From Gammaproteobacteria bacterium (GTDB lineage Bacteria > Pseudomonadota > Gammaproteobacteria > UBA6002), in NCBI GenBank assembly GCA_013697705.1, contig JACCWJ010000027.1:1-64000 (forward strand): a stretch of 64,000 nucleotides of DNA. The letters run 5' to 3'. The notes under the pieces were generated by a model. That model did no database searches and had not been told where the DNA came from. It saw nothing but the letters and a program-made list of their open reading frames with translations. The translations under genes and the position numbers were made by a program. Shown here piece by piece: positions 28,877-38,091 of this stretch (the first letter of the stretch is position 1; the number at the start of each line of letters is the position of its first letter).

Positions 28877-30078
28877 AGATCGCTATGTTTTCTCCCCTGC
28901 CCCCCAAAGAAACTGGCATTGCGTTATACACTGAAAACATACTCCATGCCTTGATAGATAAGGTAAACATAACCCTTTTCGATACACATTTAACTTCAAA
29001 TAATTTTTTAGGTAGGAAAGTTTATAATTATGCGGTAGATAAAAGCCCTATTGCCACATTGAATCAGTACGATCTCATCGTTTACCACATAGGAAATAAC
29101 GCGCCCTTTCATCTTCCTATTTATCAAACACTTTGCCAATATCCCGGCGTTGTTGTCTTACATGATGCAGTAATCTACTATTTAATTGCGGCTCAAGATA
29201 ATTATGAGGTAATCAGAGATTTCAGTATTAATTATGGCTTTTCCAGAGTTCGTGAGCTTGATGAGATTAGGACTCAATGCCATAACGATAATTTAGTAAC
29301 CTATCCATACCCCGAACGTTATCCTCTACTTAAAACAGTGCTTAATAATGCGCAAGCAATTATTGTTCATAGTGAGACTACTAAAAATTTAGTTATTGCT
29401 CAGGGCTATAAAAACAAAATATATGTTATTCCCCTTTTGATATATCGAGATGCGCTGCGATGTCAATCGAATCTCCAGCGACATGGCAAATATCGCAAAA
29501 AGTTTAACCTAAATAATGAACTCATTATTGGCTCTTTTGGATTTATAGGACCCACTAAAAGATTAGACACGGTGTTGACTGTCTTAGAAATAATTAAATC
29601 CTGCCTTAATTTTAAGTTCTTAATTGTTGGCACAGGTTTAACTCAAGAATTACAAGCCAAAATAAATCATTATCATTTGCATGAGCATGTTATTTTTACA
29701 GGCTATCAATCATCCAATGAAGATTTTTTTGATTTAATGGATCTCTGCGATATTGTGATTAATCTACGCTATCCAAGTATGGGCGAAACATCTTCTATAG
29801 TCATTCAAGCAATGTTCTTAGGTAAGTCTTGTGTCGTTACCAACTATGGATGGTTTGCAGAATTACCCGATGCAGCCGTGGCAAAGATTTCTTATGATGC
29901 GTCAGAAACCGAGGTTCTGTTTAGTACCCTCACTATGCTGGGTAACAACAAGTTAAACCGACAGATCATGGGCGATAATGCTCGAAATTATGTACTTGAA
30001 AATTGCCATCCTGATCAAGTTGCTAATAAGTATTTAGCCGTTTTTTCAGATAATACTAAAACCTCTGCTAGTGACTAA
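28873..30078 (+). CDS. Glycosyltransferase family 4
   Basis: A 401-aa GT-B enzyme. The N-terminus FSPLPPKETGIALYTENIL is the acceptor-side loop, HIGNNAPFH and VVLHDAV follow as in related mannosyl/rhamnosyl transferases, and the C-terminal donor domain has IIGSFGFIGPTKRLDTVL and NLRYPSMGETSSIVIQAM. It is the last gene of the plus-strand O-antigen operon, converging with the ion-channel gene 4 bp away. Confidence 0.88.
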   Translation: MKIAMFSPLPPKETGIALYTENILHALIDKVNITLFDTHLTSNNFLGRKVYNYAVDKSPIATLNQYDLIVYHIGNNAPFHLPIYQTLCQYPGVVVLHDAVIYYLIAAQDNYEVIRDFSINYGFSRVRELDEIRTQCHNDNLVTYPYPERYPLLKTVLNNAQAIIVHSETTKNLVIAQGYKNKIYVIPLLIYRDALRCQSNLQRHGKYRKKFNLNNELIIGSFGFIGPTKRLDTVLTVLEIIKSCLNFKFLIVGTGLTQELQAKINHYHLHEHVIFTGYQSSNEDFFDLMDLCDIVINLRYPSMGETSSIVIQAMFLGKSCVVTNYGWFAELPDAAVAKISYDASETEVLFSTLTMLGNNKLNRQIMGDNARNYVLENCHPDQVANKYLAVFSDNTKTSASD

Positions 30079-30082
30079 TTCG

Positions 30083-31093
30083 CTACCCTAAATTAACAAA
30101 CATAAACCAATTAATCGTTTGCATAATGAACCAGAGTAAAGGAATTATCCAGGCACAATTCCAATTAAGCCGTTCTGCTTTCGCTTTATGTTCACTTTCC
30201 ACAAAATACATTGTCAAGATGACTTCTATCAAGATTAAAAGCAGACAAATATAGTTTATGAACATAAACATATCAGCAAAAGTGACGTATCCCAGAGGGG
30301 GTATAGAGGATGTGAGATTTAAATGAAAAACCTCGGAAGCAATTAGAGTAGAAGTCGCAATACCTAATCTCTGCGAGACATGATCTATCCGCATAAAAAG
30401 AGCAAGAAAACTACAACCAATAATGATCAGGGCGGGTAATATGCCTTTTAAAATTCCTGCTAACCAGGGTCGTTCAATATACATACTAAATTTATAACTG
30501 GAGAATGTTTGTTGAAAAACCTTGTAATAGTGATTGGTCACTTTTGCTGTCCAATTAGGTAACAGCTTAAAGCCGACGACGTCTAAATCATTATCAAGTG
30601 CTGTGATTCCAGGGTCGACCTCAAAAATCATTTGATCGCTAGTCTGCTGCCTGTTCTCAATTATCACGTCCAGATCATGATGATCGAATGGATAATTACG
30701 CAAGTTATTGCACTTATTTAATTCCGCCTGCACCCGGTAAACCAAGTAGTCTTTTTGTTTTACTGCTAATTTCACTGTTGAACTGGTGGCGTTCATAATT
30801 TCGAAATTTAGCTTATCACAAACGGGTTTACATCTGAAAATGAGGTAAAAATCCATTCTAATACTCGCACTCTGCAAATCGTATCTGCCCACATGCAACA
30901 TATAGACGCCTACCTTTACATGGGCGGGTTGTTTTTGCCCATTGGCATGATTTAAGACGTGTAACTTAATCGATCGATCTTTCTTGAAGGTAAATAACGA
31001 TTTGAAAGAGAAAGCATGAGCATTGGAAGCAAAGAAGAAAAATAGTAAAAAAAACAGCCCACTAAGAGTTCGAACTCTTTTATTATTATTCAT
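30083..31093 (-). CDS. Prokaryotic pentameric ligand-gated ion channel homologue
   Basis: A 336-aa protein with a signal peptide (cleavage near AHA, residue 27), a beta-rich extracellular domain and four membrane helices (about 211-233, 241-258, 273-297, 314-333). The family signature YPFD is at 134-137 (LRNYPFDHHDLDV). The pore helix STLIASEVF and the following PPLGYVTFADMF match the M2, M2-M3 loop and M3 pattern of the bacterial channel GLIC (STLIA...P...YMT). There is no large M3-M4 cytoplasmic loop, as in other bacterial members. It would form a cation or anion channel opened by protons or a small ligand. Such channels are sporadic in bacteria. Confidence 0.82.
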   Translation of the reverse strand: MNNNKRVRTLSGLFFLLFFFFASNAHAFSFKSLFTFKKDRSIKLHVLNHANGQKQPAHVKVGVYMLHVGRYDLQSASIRMDFYLIFRCKPVCDKLNFEIMNATSSTVKLAVKQKDYLVYRVQAELNKCNNLRNYPFDHHDLDVIIENRQQTSDQMIFEVDPGITALDNDLDVVGFKLLPNWTAKVTNHYYKVFQQTFSSYKFSMYIERPWLAGILKGILPALIIIGCSFLALFMRIDHVSQRLGIATSTLIASEVFHLNLTSSIPPLGYVTFADMFMFINYICLLLILIEVILTMYFVESEHKAKAERLNWNCAWIIPLLWFIMQTINWFMFVNLG

Positions 31094-31291
31094 TGCTACA
31101 CTCTTCTGCGGTGAATTACTTGTAAAATTTCGCCGATTTAATCACGGATCAAGAGTAGGCACAACAGCTTTGAACAAAAAACATTGAGTAAGAACTCGCT
31201 ATAAGGCGCGGTAATTAAAGTCAAGGGTATTGTTGCAATGAATGAAGAAAGTTCCGTCATTAACGAATCAGCAAAAGCCCCGCCTATCCTT

Positions 31292-31813
31292 CTACGAGGA
31301 TTTTTCGAGGGCCTTTACCAATTCTTCATAGTCATAGGATTCATTATATCGAGCCCCGTTAATAAAAAACGTGGGGGTACTGTTGACACCGCTCCGGACA
31401 CCTCCCATGAACATTTCTTTAATTCGGGGTAAATAGACGTTATTTCGCATATCCCCTTCGTATTTAGACCCTGGGAGTTCTAAAGTGGCCACCAGTTCAA
31501 ACATGACCTCCGGACTTAAACGATTTTGGTTTTTAAAGAGGAGGTTATGCATTTCCCAAAAATACTCATGACTAGCCGCAAATTCAGCAGTCTCTGCCGC
31601 AAGTTCTGCCTGGGGGCGTATTTGAGTTAACGGAAAATGTCTGAAAACATAACAAATACCCTCACCAAAATGTTCTAAGACTTGGGTAACAATGAAGTTC
31701 GCTTTGGCACAATAAGGGCATTCATAATCGCCGTATTCAACTAAAGTAATAGGTGCTTCGAAGCTTCCTTGAAAATGGTCTTTTTCAGAGACTGGAACCT
31801 TTAACATTTTCAC
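31292..31813 (-). CDS. DsbA-family thioredoxin-fold oxidoreductase
   Basis: A 173-aa protein of the DsbA/Thioredoxin_4 group. The active-site CPYC is at 32-35 (YGDYECPYCAK), a helical insertion spans about 65-130, and the cis-proline loop is NSTPTFFINGARY. There is no signal peptide, so it is predicted to be cytoplasmic. That is unlike true DsbA and like the DsbA-like or glutathione-linked proteins often found beside transport genes. It is a single gene with a 198-bp gap to the ion channel. Confidence 0.88.
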   Translation of the reverse strand: MKMLKVPVSEKDHFQGSFEAPITLVEYGDYECPYCAKANFIVTQVLEHFGEGICYVFRHFPLTQIRPQAELAAETAEFAASHEYFWEMHNLLFKNQNRLSPEVMFELVATLELPGSKYEGDMRNNVYLPRIKEMFMGGVRSGVNSTPTFFINGARYNESYDYEELVKALEKSS

Positions 31814-32030
31814 AATCCTTCAGTATAAAAATGCGTTAATTACAGACTTGACTAGAAGCTCCTTCAAGAATAGGCCTGGTCAAGGGTAACCTGGAGGGAA
31901 AAATCAGTGAGGCAATGATGGATTGGAGTAGATTAGCCATTAATAATCATTCCTTGCGATATATTTCTTTCCCCATAATCTCGATACGAATAAAATATAG
32001 TACATTTAGATTAATTCTCCCTACCCCGTC

Positions 32031-32537
32031 ATGGATAAAGATTTGAAGGGATTGCGACGTAAAATTAATTCATTCACCCTCCTTGGTTTATTGTTAGCAA
32101 GTGAAGCGACCTTTAGCCATCCAGCTGATATATTAAGACAAATAGAGGGAACCCCCGCGCCCAATGGTATAAATGTAGGGATGTGGTCGTGCCATCTCTA
32201 CAATATAAGTGAAGGGTTGTATCGTAATGACTTATTAAGCATCACCTATGGGGGATTTTTTGCCGGAACCCTGCTCAATTGTTTTCAAGATCGTTGTTAT
32301 GCCGTAGGCTGTCAGCGCTACTGGCTTGATATCCCCCTTAGCCAATGTGTGATGAGCCATTTCGGATATCGATTGGGGTTACTCTACGGTTATGATGAGA
32401 GGCTATCAGCAATTGCTGGCAAATGCGCCATACTGCCTTGCCTGCAATTTATCTACAGTATCAATTACAAAAAGGTTGGGGTTGAACTCATGTTAACGGG
32501 TGTTACATTGTCTGGAGGGTTTTTTATCCGATTCTAG
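32031..32537 (+). CDS. Hypothetical secreted/outer-membrane small protein
   Basis: A 168-aa protein. A likely signal peptide (residues about 12-30, NSFTLLGLLLASEATFS before HPADIL) precedes an aromatic- and Cys-rich body with alternating beta-like stretches (YGGFFAGTLLNCF, HFGYRLGLLYGY) and a C-terminal ending in F (GGFFIRF), as in many outer-membrane beta-barrels. Seven cysteines may form disulfides. I do not recognise a family. It converges with the LptF-like gene. The ribosome binding site is weak. Confidence 0.65.
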   Translation: MDKDLKGLRRKINSFTLLGLLLASEATFSHPADILRQIEGTPAPNGINVGMWSCHLYNISEGLYRNDLLSITYGGFFAGTLLNCFQDRCYAVGCQRYWLDIPLSQCVMSHFGYRLGLLYGYDERLSAIAGKCAILPCLQFIYSINYKKVGVELMLTGVTLSGGFFIRF

Positions 32538-32574
32538 GATTTGCGAAGCTAAGCAGTTGACCCAGCCTAACCAT

Positions 32575-33645
32575 TCATTCCGGTCTGTAGCGCATCGATA
32601 TGATGCCAAATAGAAACATGGCACCATGCACTGCCCATAAGCCAACATTTTTATTCAGCAGCCCCGTTTTGATCAAGCTAACACCGCCTAAAAGTACATT
32701 TACATAAATAAGATAAATCAATAGAGGGTAAAACGTACTGATAGGTTTTTGATAGCTTTGAATTCGCCCCTTATTCAGAGCTAAGGCAAAAAATGTAAGA
32801 TTGATAATGGAGAGAGGGATTGAAAAACGCCAATGCAATTCAGCTGCTGCAAAACGATTTACTTTTGACAAAAAATATAACTCCAGGGTTTTCATACACC
32901 CCGGCCAATCTTCTAGCTTATAACTTGGCGTAGAAAGGCGCACGCCAAACTTGTTAAATTTGATCATTAATGATTGAAGATTACTAAGCTTTGCCGTATA
33001 GCGCACGCCATCTGTAAAAACAAGAAATTTGCTTTTATCCGGCAACACTTGTTCCTCCAACGATTTTGCAACGATAACATCATAAGACAATGCGTTTTGT
33101 TTATCCGGCATAAGATAACTAAAAAATATGCCTTCCAACTTTTTAGGTTGCGTTATTTTCTTATCGATATACATGATGCGATCAGGCGCTAACTCGTTAA
33201 ATTGTTTAGGAAACACTTTATCAAAAGCAACTTTATGAATAGAGTCCTCGAACAGATGAATACGTTTGGTATTAGCAATGGGGAAAATATAGAGTTCTAT
33301 ATAGGAAGAAAAAAATACTAAAATCACACACAAAGTGATGATAGGCAAAAATAATTTTATCGCACTCATCCCTGAGGCATACATTGTTAAAATCTCATTA
33401 GTGGCATACATTTTTCGCAGCACCAATAATATCGTCAAAAAAAAGCCCAGTGGTAAAATAGGTTGTAGCAGGACCGGTATCTCTGTCACCATGATTTTTG
33501 CAATATCATTGGGATTGATTTTCGCTAAGGCTGCCTCTCCGACAAAATGGAAATAACTAACCGACAAAAAAATAACTGTAAACACACAGAGAATAAAAAA
33601 AAGATACGTAATTAAATTTTTAAGAAAATATTTATACAAAATCAT
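32575..33645 (-). CDS. LptF/LptG-family (YjgP/YjgQ) permease
   Basis: A 356-aa inner-membrane protein. The N-terminus YKYFLKNLITYLFFILCVF and the ILPLGFFLTILLVLRKMYATNE segment are typical of LptF/LptG, with a periplasmic beta-jellyroll in the middle (about 130-265) and three C-terminal helices. In LPS export LptF and LptG form a heterodimer with LptB ATPase. Here the gene is single, without a partner, at the end of a lipid-biosynthesis-like operon 12 bp after the SDR gene. It is probably a dedicated lipid-export paralogue rather than the housekeeping LptF. Confidence 0.85.
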   Translation of the reverse strand: MILYKYFLKNLITYLFFILCVFTVIFLSVSYFHFVGEAALAKINPNDIAKIMVTEIPVLLQPILPLGFFLTILLVLRKMYATNEILTMYASGMSAIKLFLPIITLCVILVFFSSYIELYIFPIANTKRIHLFEDSIHKVAFDKVFPKQFNELAPDRIMYIDKKITQPKKLEGIFFSYLMPDKQNALSYDVIVAKSLEEQVLPDKSKFLVFTDGVRYTAKLSNLQSLMIKFNKFGVRLSTPSYKLEDWPGCMKTLELYFLSKVNRFAAAELHWRFSIPLSIINLTFFALALNKGRIQSYQKPISTFYPLLIYLIYVNVLLGGVSLIKTGLLNKNVGLWAVHGAMFLFGIISMRYRPE

Positions 33646-33657
33646 GAGAAACTAAAT

Positions 33658-34434
33658 TTATTGTGCATAGGTTTTAATTTTCATTAATAATTTATCTGCA
33701 AAATGGTTGGGTAAAATATTTAAAATTTTTATACCTACATTAAGTAGTGAAGGAAAAATTATTTCGGGTCGACGTTTTTCTAATTTATTTTTAATTATTT
33801 CAGCCGCTTTTGTTGCTGTGATAAGGAAAGGTTTGGGTCCCACCAATTTATCACTCATCGCAGATTTGACAAAACCGGGACAAATAACAGAAACATATAT
33901 GCCATCTTGTTTAAACAACGCTCGGAGTGATTCGCCATAGGTTTTTATAGCCGCTTTACTGGCACAATAAGCAGGCGAGTGAGGCAGCCCTCTCAAGGCA
34001 GCTAATGAACTCATAATGGCTACTTGACCATTTTTAGCTTTGAGCATATGTTCGATGAGAGGATGCACAGTGTTTATAACAGAATTGATATTAACATTAG
34101 AGATTTCATTAGTTATATGCAAAGACTCCAACTGGCCTTGTTGGTTGAGGGTTGAAGACAGCCCTGCATTTGCAATGACCAAGTCGATTGGGTTAACAGC
34201 CATCATCTGAGTTAACCACTTTGCGAGCAATCCATTGTCTGTTATATCAAATGCTTGAGCATAAACTCTTGCACCTTTTTGTTGGCACAGATTTACAATT
34301 GCGTCTAAACGTTGGGCATTGCGTCCGGTCAGCATTAATATTTTATCGGGGGCAGCGTAAGCTTCTGCAAGTGCTGAGCCAATCCCGCCACTCGCGCCTG
34401 TAATCATTATTGTGTTAGGGAGGGCGCGCTTCAT
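33658..34434 (-). CDS. Short-chain dehydrogenase/reductase
   Basis: A 258-aa classical SDR. NAD(P)-binding TGASGGIG is at about 12-19, NAGLSS at about 90, catalytic Ser in SSLAALRGLPHS and YCASK (Tyr/Lys) at about 155. The C-terminus carries a hydrophobic stretch (FPSLLNVGIKILNILPNHFA), suggesting membrane association, as in ketosphinganine reductases. Within the operon it would reduce the 3-keto group made by the alpha-oxoamine synthase. Substrate assignment is by context. Confidence 0.88.
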   Translation of the reverse strand: MKRALPNTIMITGASGGIGSALAEAYAAPDKILMLTGRNAQRLDAIVNLCQQKGARVYAQAFDITDNGLLAKWLTQMMAVNPIDLVIANAGLSSTLNQQGQLESLHITNEISNVNINSVINTVHPLIEHMLKAKNGQVAIMSSLAALRGLPHSPAYCASKAAIKTYGESLRALFKQDGIYVSVICPGFVKSAMSDKLVGPKPFLITATKAAEIIKNKLEKRRPEIIFPSLLNVGIKILNILPNHFADKLLMKIKTYAQ

Positions 34435-34439
34435 GATTA

Positions 34440-35021
34440 TTACTTCAGACTTTGGAACAATAACATCATCTCAGTGGGCAGTAAGAGATGGGGGGCCAGA
34501 TATATTTTTTTGTGGACGCTAAAACCGGCGTGGGTAAGAGAAGTAAAGACTTTATTCTGACGCGACACATGGGCATTAATCGTATCAAAGCCTTCTAATT
34601 TAGAAAACGCCTGAACTTTGCAAAGCAAACGATAACCAATATTATGCTTCATCACTTCGGGTTTAACGGCCAGGGCGTGAATATACATGCTATTGGGCAA
34701 AAGGTCACAAAAAAGATCTGCTATATGATTAATCCTCTCCTCTGGAATAAAAGTTCTCATAATATCTGCAATCTTATGCTCAACAGAGGGATAAAAATTG
34801 GCTATGCCCACTATTTTTTTATCTATTTCCGCAACCACTGTCTTAGAAAAAGAAATGGATGCGGTTTTATCAGTGACACCTAAAGCAATTAAATCAATAA
34901 TATCGCAATTGGGTAAAATATTATTCAACAAAAAATCGCTAAGGCCACACGAAGCTACATGTAAAAGTTCAGCGATAGAATAAGCATCATCAGGTTCTCC
35001 CATGCGATAACTTATAGTCAT
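34440..35021 (-). CDS. GNAT-like N-acyltransferase
   Basis: A 193-aa GNAT-fold protein. An N-terminal YRMGEPDDAYSIAELL strand-helix, a central KKIVGIANFYPS, the acyl-CoA-binding strand MYIHALAVKPEVMKHNIGYR (motif A, with a diverged R/Q-x-x-G-x-G loop) and a C-terminal GFDTINAHVSRQN are visible. A GAGGAAATT site precedes the ATG. A GNAT-type protein acts as ceramide synthase in Caulobacter; by position between the oxoamine synthase and the SDR this may N-acylate a long-chain base. A generic acetyltransferase remains possible. Confidence 0.75.
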   Translation of the reverse strand: MTISYRMGEPDDAYSIAELLHVASCGLSDFLLNNILPNCDIIDLIALGVTDKTASISFSKTVVAEIDKKIVGIANFYPSVEHKIADIMRTFIPEERINHIADLFCDLLPNSMYIHALAVKPEVMKHNIGYRLLCKVQAFSKLEGFDTINAHVSRQNKVFTSLTHAGFSVHKKIYLAPHLLLPTEMMLLFQSLK

Positions 35022-35029
35022 AATTTCCT

Positions 35030-36328
35030 CTAGGATAATGTATTAATAATTTTTGAAAGGGTATCAACGGTATAGCTGATCTGCTCATCACTGTGAGCGC
35101 AGTTAATAAAAAAACGAATTCTAGCGAGGGATTTGGTGACGGCAGGATAGATAATCGGTTGCGCTTGAATACCTTTTTCATAAAGTGCATTAGCAATCTT
35201 AATAACAGAAATGCTATTACCTACAATAATCGGCACAATACCGAAACCCGCGCAATCCCCCGTATTCAGACCTTTATCCTGACATAATTGGAGAAATAAC
35301 TGGCTATTTTGTTGCAGGCTTGCCACCCGCTCGGGCTCTGCCATCATTATTTCAAGTGCTTTTAAACTTGCAGCAGTAAGCGTTGGTGAAAGTCCTACTG
35401 AAAATATAAAACCTGGCGCATAATATTTTAATTGTTCAATGAGCGCTTGAGAGCCAGCAATATAACCGCCACATCCTGCAAGAGTCTTGCTTAATGTTCC
35501 CATCCAAATATCAACTTCACTTGCCGCTATATTAAAAAATTCGCTTATCCCCCGCCCTTTCTCACCTAACACGCCAATTGAGTGTGCTTCGTCAATCATT
35601 AAAAATGATTTGTACTTATTTTTAATTCTGATCAACTCTTTGAGAGGCGCAATATCCCCATCCATACTAAAAAGACTTTCAGTAACAATCAATACGCGTT
35701 CATATTTAAGTCGATTACGCGAGAGAATATTCTCCAAGTAGGTATAATCGTTATGAGGAAAATGTAAACGTTTTGCTCCTGATAACAATGTTCCTTGAAC
35801 GATACTATTATGACTAAGCGAATCATAGATAATTAAATCATTCGGACCAAACAAATAACCAATAGTTGTAACGTTGGTGGCATGACCACTTACAAAAACT
35901 AATGCAGCTTCCGTGTCTAACATTGTTGCCAGACTAGTTTCTAATTGTTTGTGTAGCGGGATTTGACCCGAAACAATGCGGCTTGCTGCAACAGAGGTGC
36001 CATATTGATCGATCGCATTTTTTGCAGCTTCATTTACTAATGGGTGACCACTTAAATTAAGATAGTTGTAAGAAGCAAAATTGATACATTCCTTACCTGA
36101 AAATTTAACAAAACTGGTAGCGACCCCATCTAAGGAACGAAAATAAGGAATTTCAATATTTGCTTGAGCGAACAATTTTTTTTGCAGGGTAGTTTGAATA
36201 TATTCAGAATATTTGTTGAATTGATAATGGCTCTCAGGAATATTTGAACAATCGACCGTCTCAATACCGTCAGTTAATTCTTCAATTTCAAGCGCATCAC
36301 TTTGTGGTGACTTATCTTTTGTTATCAT
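35030..36328 (-). CDS. Alpha-oxoamine synthase (serine palmitoyltransferase/AONS-like)
   Basis: A 432-aa PLP enzyme of the AONS/KBL/Spt family, which condenses an acyl thioester with an amino acid, releasing CO2. The PLP-binding K281 lies in TLSKTLAGCGG; the DEAHS aspartate and the SHNSIVQG histidine are present, and the glycine loop before AASRIVSGQIPLH is typical. It has an extra ~40-residue acidic N-terminus. With BioF-type biotin genes absent and a GNAT, SDR, GT2 and LptF in the same tight operon, a sphingolipid-type role is more likely than biotin synthesis. LqsA/CqsA-type autoinducer synthase is the main alternative. Confidence 0.85.
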   Translation of the reverse strand: MITKDKSPQSDALEIEELTDGIETVDCSNIPESHYQFNKYSEYIQTTLQKKLFAQANIEIPYFRSLDGVATSFVKFSGKECINFASYNYLNLSGHPLVNEAAKNAIDQYGTSVAASRIVSGQIPLHKQLETSLATMLDTEAALVFVSGHATNVTTIGYLFGPNDLIIYDSLSHNSIVQGTLLSGAKRLHFPHNDYTYLENILSRNRLKYERVLIVTESLFSMDGDIAPLKELIRIKNKYKSFLMIDEAHSIGVLGEKGRGISEFFNIAASEVDIWMGTLSKTLAGCGGYIAGSQALIEQLKYYAPGFIFSVGLSPTLTAASLKALEIMMAEPERVASLQQNSQLFLQLCQDKGLNTGDCAGFGIVPIIVGNSISVIKIANALYEKGIQAQPIIYPAVTKSLARIRFFINCAHSDEQISYTVDTLSKIINTLS

Positions 36329-36331
36329 TTT

Positions 36332-37903
36332 TTACACCAATAGCGATGATTCTAATTTGTCCTTAGTTGGAAATCTGTATTCATAAATATTCTTTATGAT
36401 GCGTTGTCCTGGAAACGCCAAGAGAAATCCAAAATAAAAGTAAGACGTGCCAAATATTATTAGCGCGGGCAAGAATAGTAAAGTGGCATTGCAATTATGA
36501 AACAAACAAATAAAAACACTTGTTAGCACATATATGCCCATCAGCACTGATACGCGAGCGGTCCTCCGAACCCTTTTGGAGGAGATCACTTTTTTTATCG
36601 CCAGCTTGCTGTCGTCGGTAAGATCATATTTCGGCGTGCGAACAAACTCTCTGTCCTTCTTAAAAAATCCTTCGAATATAGCCACACTAATAAAAGGAGC
36701 CAAGCCAATCGACATAAACATAAAAATCAGCGTGCGGAATAAAATATATTTATTCGTTTTATTTTGCCCTCTTTGACCTAACTTAAAAAATGTAAACAAA
36801 ATGATAGCGCCAAACGACATGGTGATTAAACCTTGCACCACACCCCAAACAAATGTAGCAGCACTGACTTTTTCCAATGAAGCTGGTGAATTCAACAGCA
36901 AATGCGGCATAATTAATAATGAAAAAATGCTAATTGCAGGACAGAAAAAATAACTGGTTAAATGCGAAATATAATCGTATTTATTGCTAATCTTAGCCCC
37001 AGTCGCCAATATTTTGCCCGATAGTTTTTTTACAACCTGGATATTCCCTTTCGCCCATCGAATTTGTTGCTCGATAAATGAAGACACAGTGGGAGGTAAT
37101 TCACAAGGACAGGTAGTATCGGCAAGGGTGACATAACTCCAGCCCATTGTTAAAGCGCGATAACTAAGGTCACTATCTTCAGTAATCGTATCCCAATTCC
37201 ATCCGCCAGCTTGCTCGATCATACTGCGACGAATGACGCCTGCAGTGCCGTTAAATATCCCCCAGTGGTTGAGCTTACTGCGTGAAGAATTTTCGACTCT
37301 AAACAACGAGTCACAAACTAGCGCAATGCATTGAGTAAGCAGTGAAAAATTTTCATTGAGATGCGCCCATCTGGTTTGAACCCAGCCAATGTTATCCTCT
37401 GTGAAGTAATGAATTGTCTTTTTCAAAAAATCGGGTTCTGGCAAAAAGTCAGAATCGAAGATTGCAATGAATTCGCCATTCGCAATTTGTAAGCCGTTTT
37501 GCAGAGCACCGGCTTTATAGCCCTCACGATTTTCACGATGAATATGGCAAATATTAAAACCTAAAGCTCTTTTTTGATCACATAGCGCCTGGGCAATTTC
37601 TTTGGTTTCATCCGTTGAATCATCTAATACCTGAATTTCAAGTTTGTCGGACGGATAATCGAGCTTGCAGATGTTATTAATTAATCGCTGCACTACGGCC
37701 ATTTCGTTGAAAATTGGCAATTGTACGGTGACTTTAGGGAAATCTATATAGCGGGCTTTCGGAACAGGTTCTTTAATAGCAGAAGCTTTATTATATAACC
37801 AAAGAATATACACTCGGTTAATCAAGCTCAGTACAATTATGATGAAACATATTCCAAAGAGAAGATAGATACTTTGGTTTACAAATTGAATCATCAACTC
37901 CAT
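36332..37903 (-). CDS. Processive-type GT2 membrane glycosyltransferase
   Basis: A 523-aa integral membrane GT-A enzyme of the cellulose-synthase/mannan-synthase-like GT2 group. The N-terminal helix is followed by VTVQLPIFNE, the donor-site DDSTDET, the metal-binding DSD in FIAIFDSDFLPEP, the acceptor-base TED in WDTITEDSDLSYRA, and QQIRWAKGN (the QxxRW motif). C-terminal membrane helices follow. Related enzymes make beta-mannans/glucans or add single sugars to lipids. As first gene of the operon it probably glycosylates the lipid made by the downstream enzymes. An AGGGAG site precedes the start. Confidence 0.88.
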   Translation of the reverse strand: MELMIQFVNQSIYLLFGICFIIIVLSLINRVYILWLYNKASAIKEPVPKARYIDFPKVTVQLPIFNEMAVVQRLINNICKLDYPSDKLEIQVLDDSTDETKEIAQALCDQKRALGFNICHIHRENREGYKAGALQNGLQIANGEFIAIFDSDFLPEPDFLKKTIHYFTEDNIGWVQTRWAHLNENFSLLTQCIALVCDSLFRVENSSRSKLNHWGIFNGTAGVIRRSMIEQAGGWNWDTITEDSDLSYRALTMGWSYVTLADTTCPCELPPTVSSFIEQQIRWAKGNIQVVKKLSGKILATGAKISNKYDYISHLTSYFFCPAISIFSLLIMPHLLLNSPASLEKVSAATFVWGVVQGLITMSFGAIILFTFFKLGQRGQNKTNKYILFRTLIFMFMSIGLAPFISVAIFEGFFKKDREFVRTPKYDLTDDSKLAIKKVISSKRVRRTARVSVLMGIYVLTSVFICLFHNCNATLLFLPALIIFGTSYFYFGFLLAFPGQRIIKNIYEYRFPTKDKLESSLLV

Positions 37904-37921
37904 GGCTCCCTGTCCTTTATT

Positions 37922-37988
37922 CTCTTATGGTATCTACTCGCCCCAAGAAGCGGACGTCCACTTTAGGTGCGAATAGATACCTCTTATG
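37922..37988. mobile_element. 51-bp miniature palindromic element with 8-bp target duplication
   Basis: The element (37930-37980) begins GTATCTACTCGCC and ends GCGAATAGATAC, giving 12-13-bp terminal inverted repeats. An inner near-palindrome AAGCGGACGTCCACTT lies at its centre. Perfect direct repeats CTCTTATG flank it (37922-37929 and 37981-37988). Its reverse complement matches the 64-bp element at 21056-21119. It sits between manC and the GT2 operon, so it may separate or modulate their transcription. Confidence 0.78.
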
Positions 37989-38091
37989 AATCCTTAAGTG
38001 AAGCTGAGTATAATACTGGATTGAAAAAAAATGACAACCAAGAAATTTTTGTGGCGACAGGGAAAATTCCCGAGATTTACTGTCGCTTCGG

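Noticed and set aside
31064-31082. Perfect palindrome AAGAGTTCGAACTCTT, resembling a T-arm or operator
   Set aside because: It lies inside the coding start of the ion channel gene and no tRNA cloverleaf can be drawn around it; likely coincidence.
31238-31432. 64-codon plus-strand frame opposite the DsbA-like gene
   Set aside because: Mostly antisense to a clearly conserved coding sequence and without its own signals.
35030-36328. Assignment as biotin gene bioF or autoinducer synthase lqsA
   Set aside because: No bio or lqs genes surround it, and the operon partners fit lipid synthesis better; kept as an alternative only.
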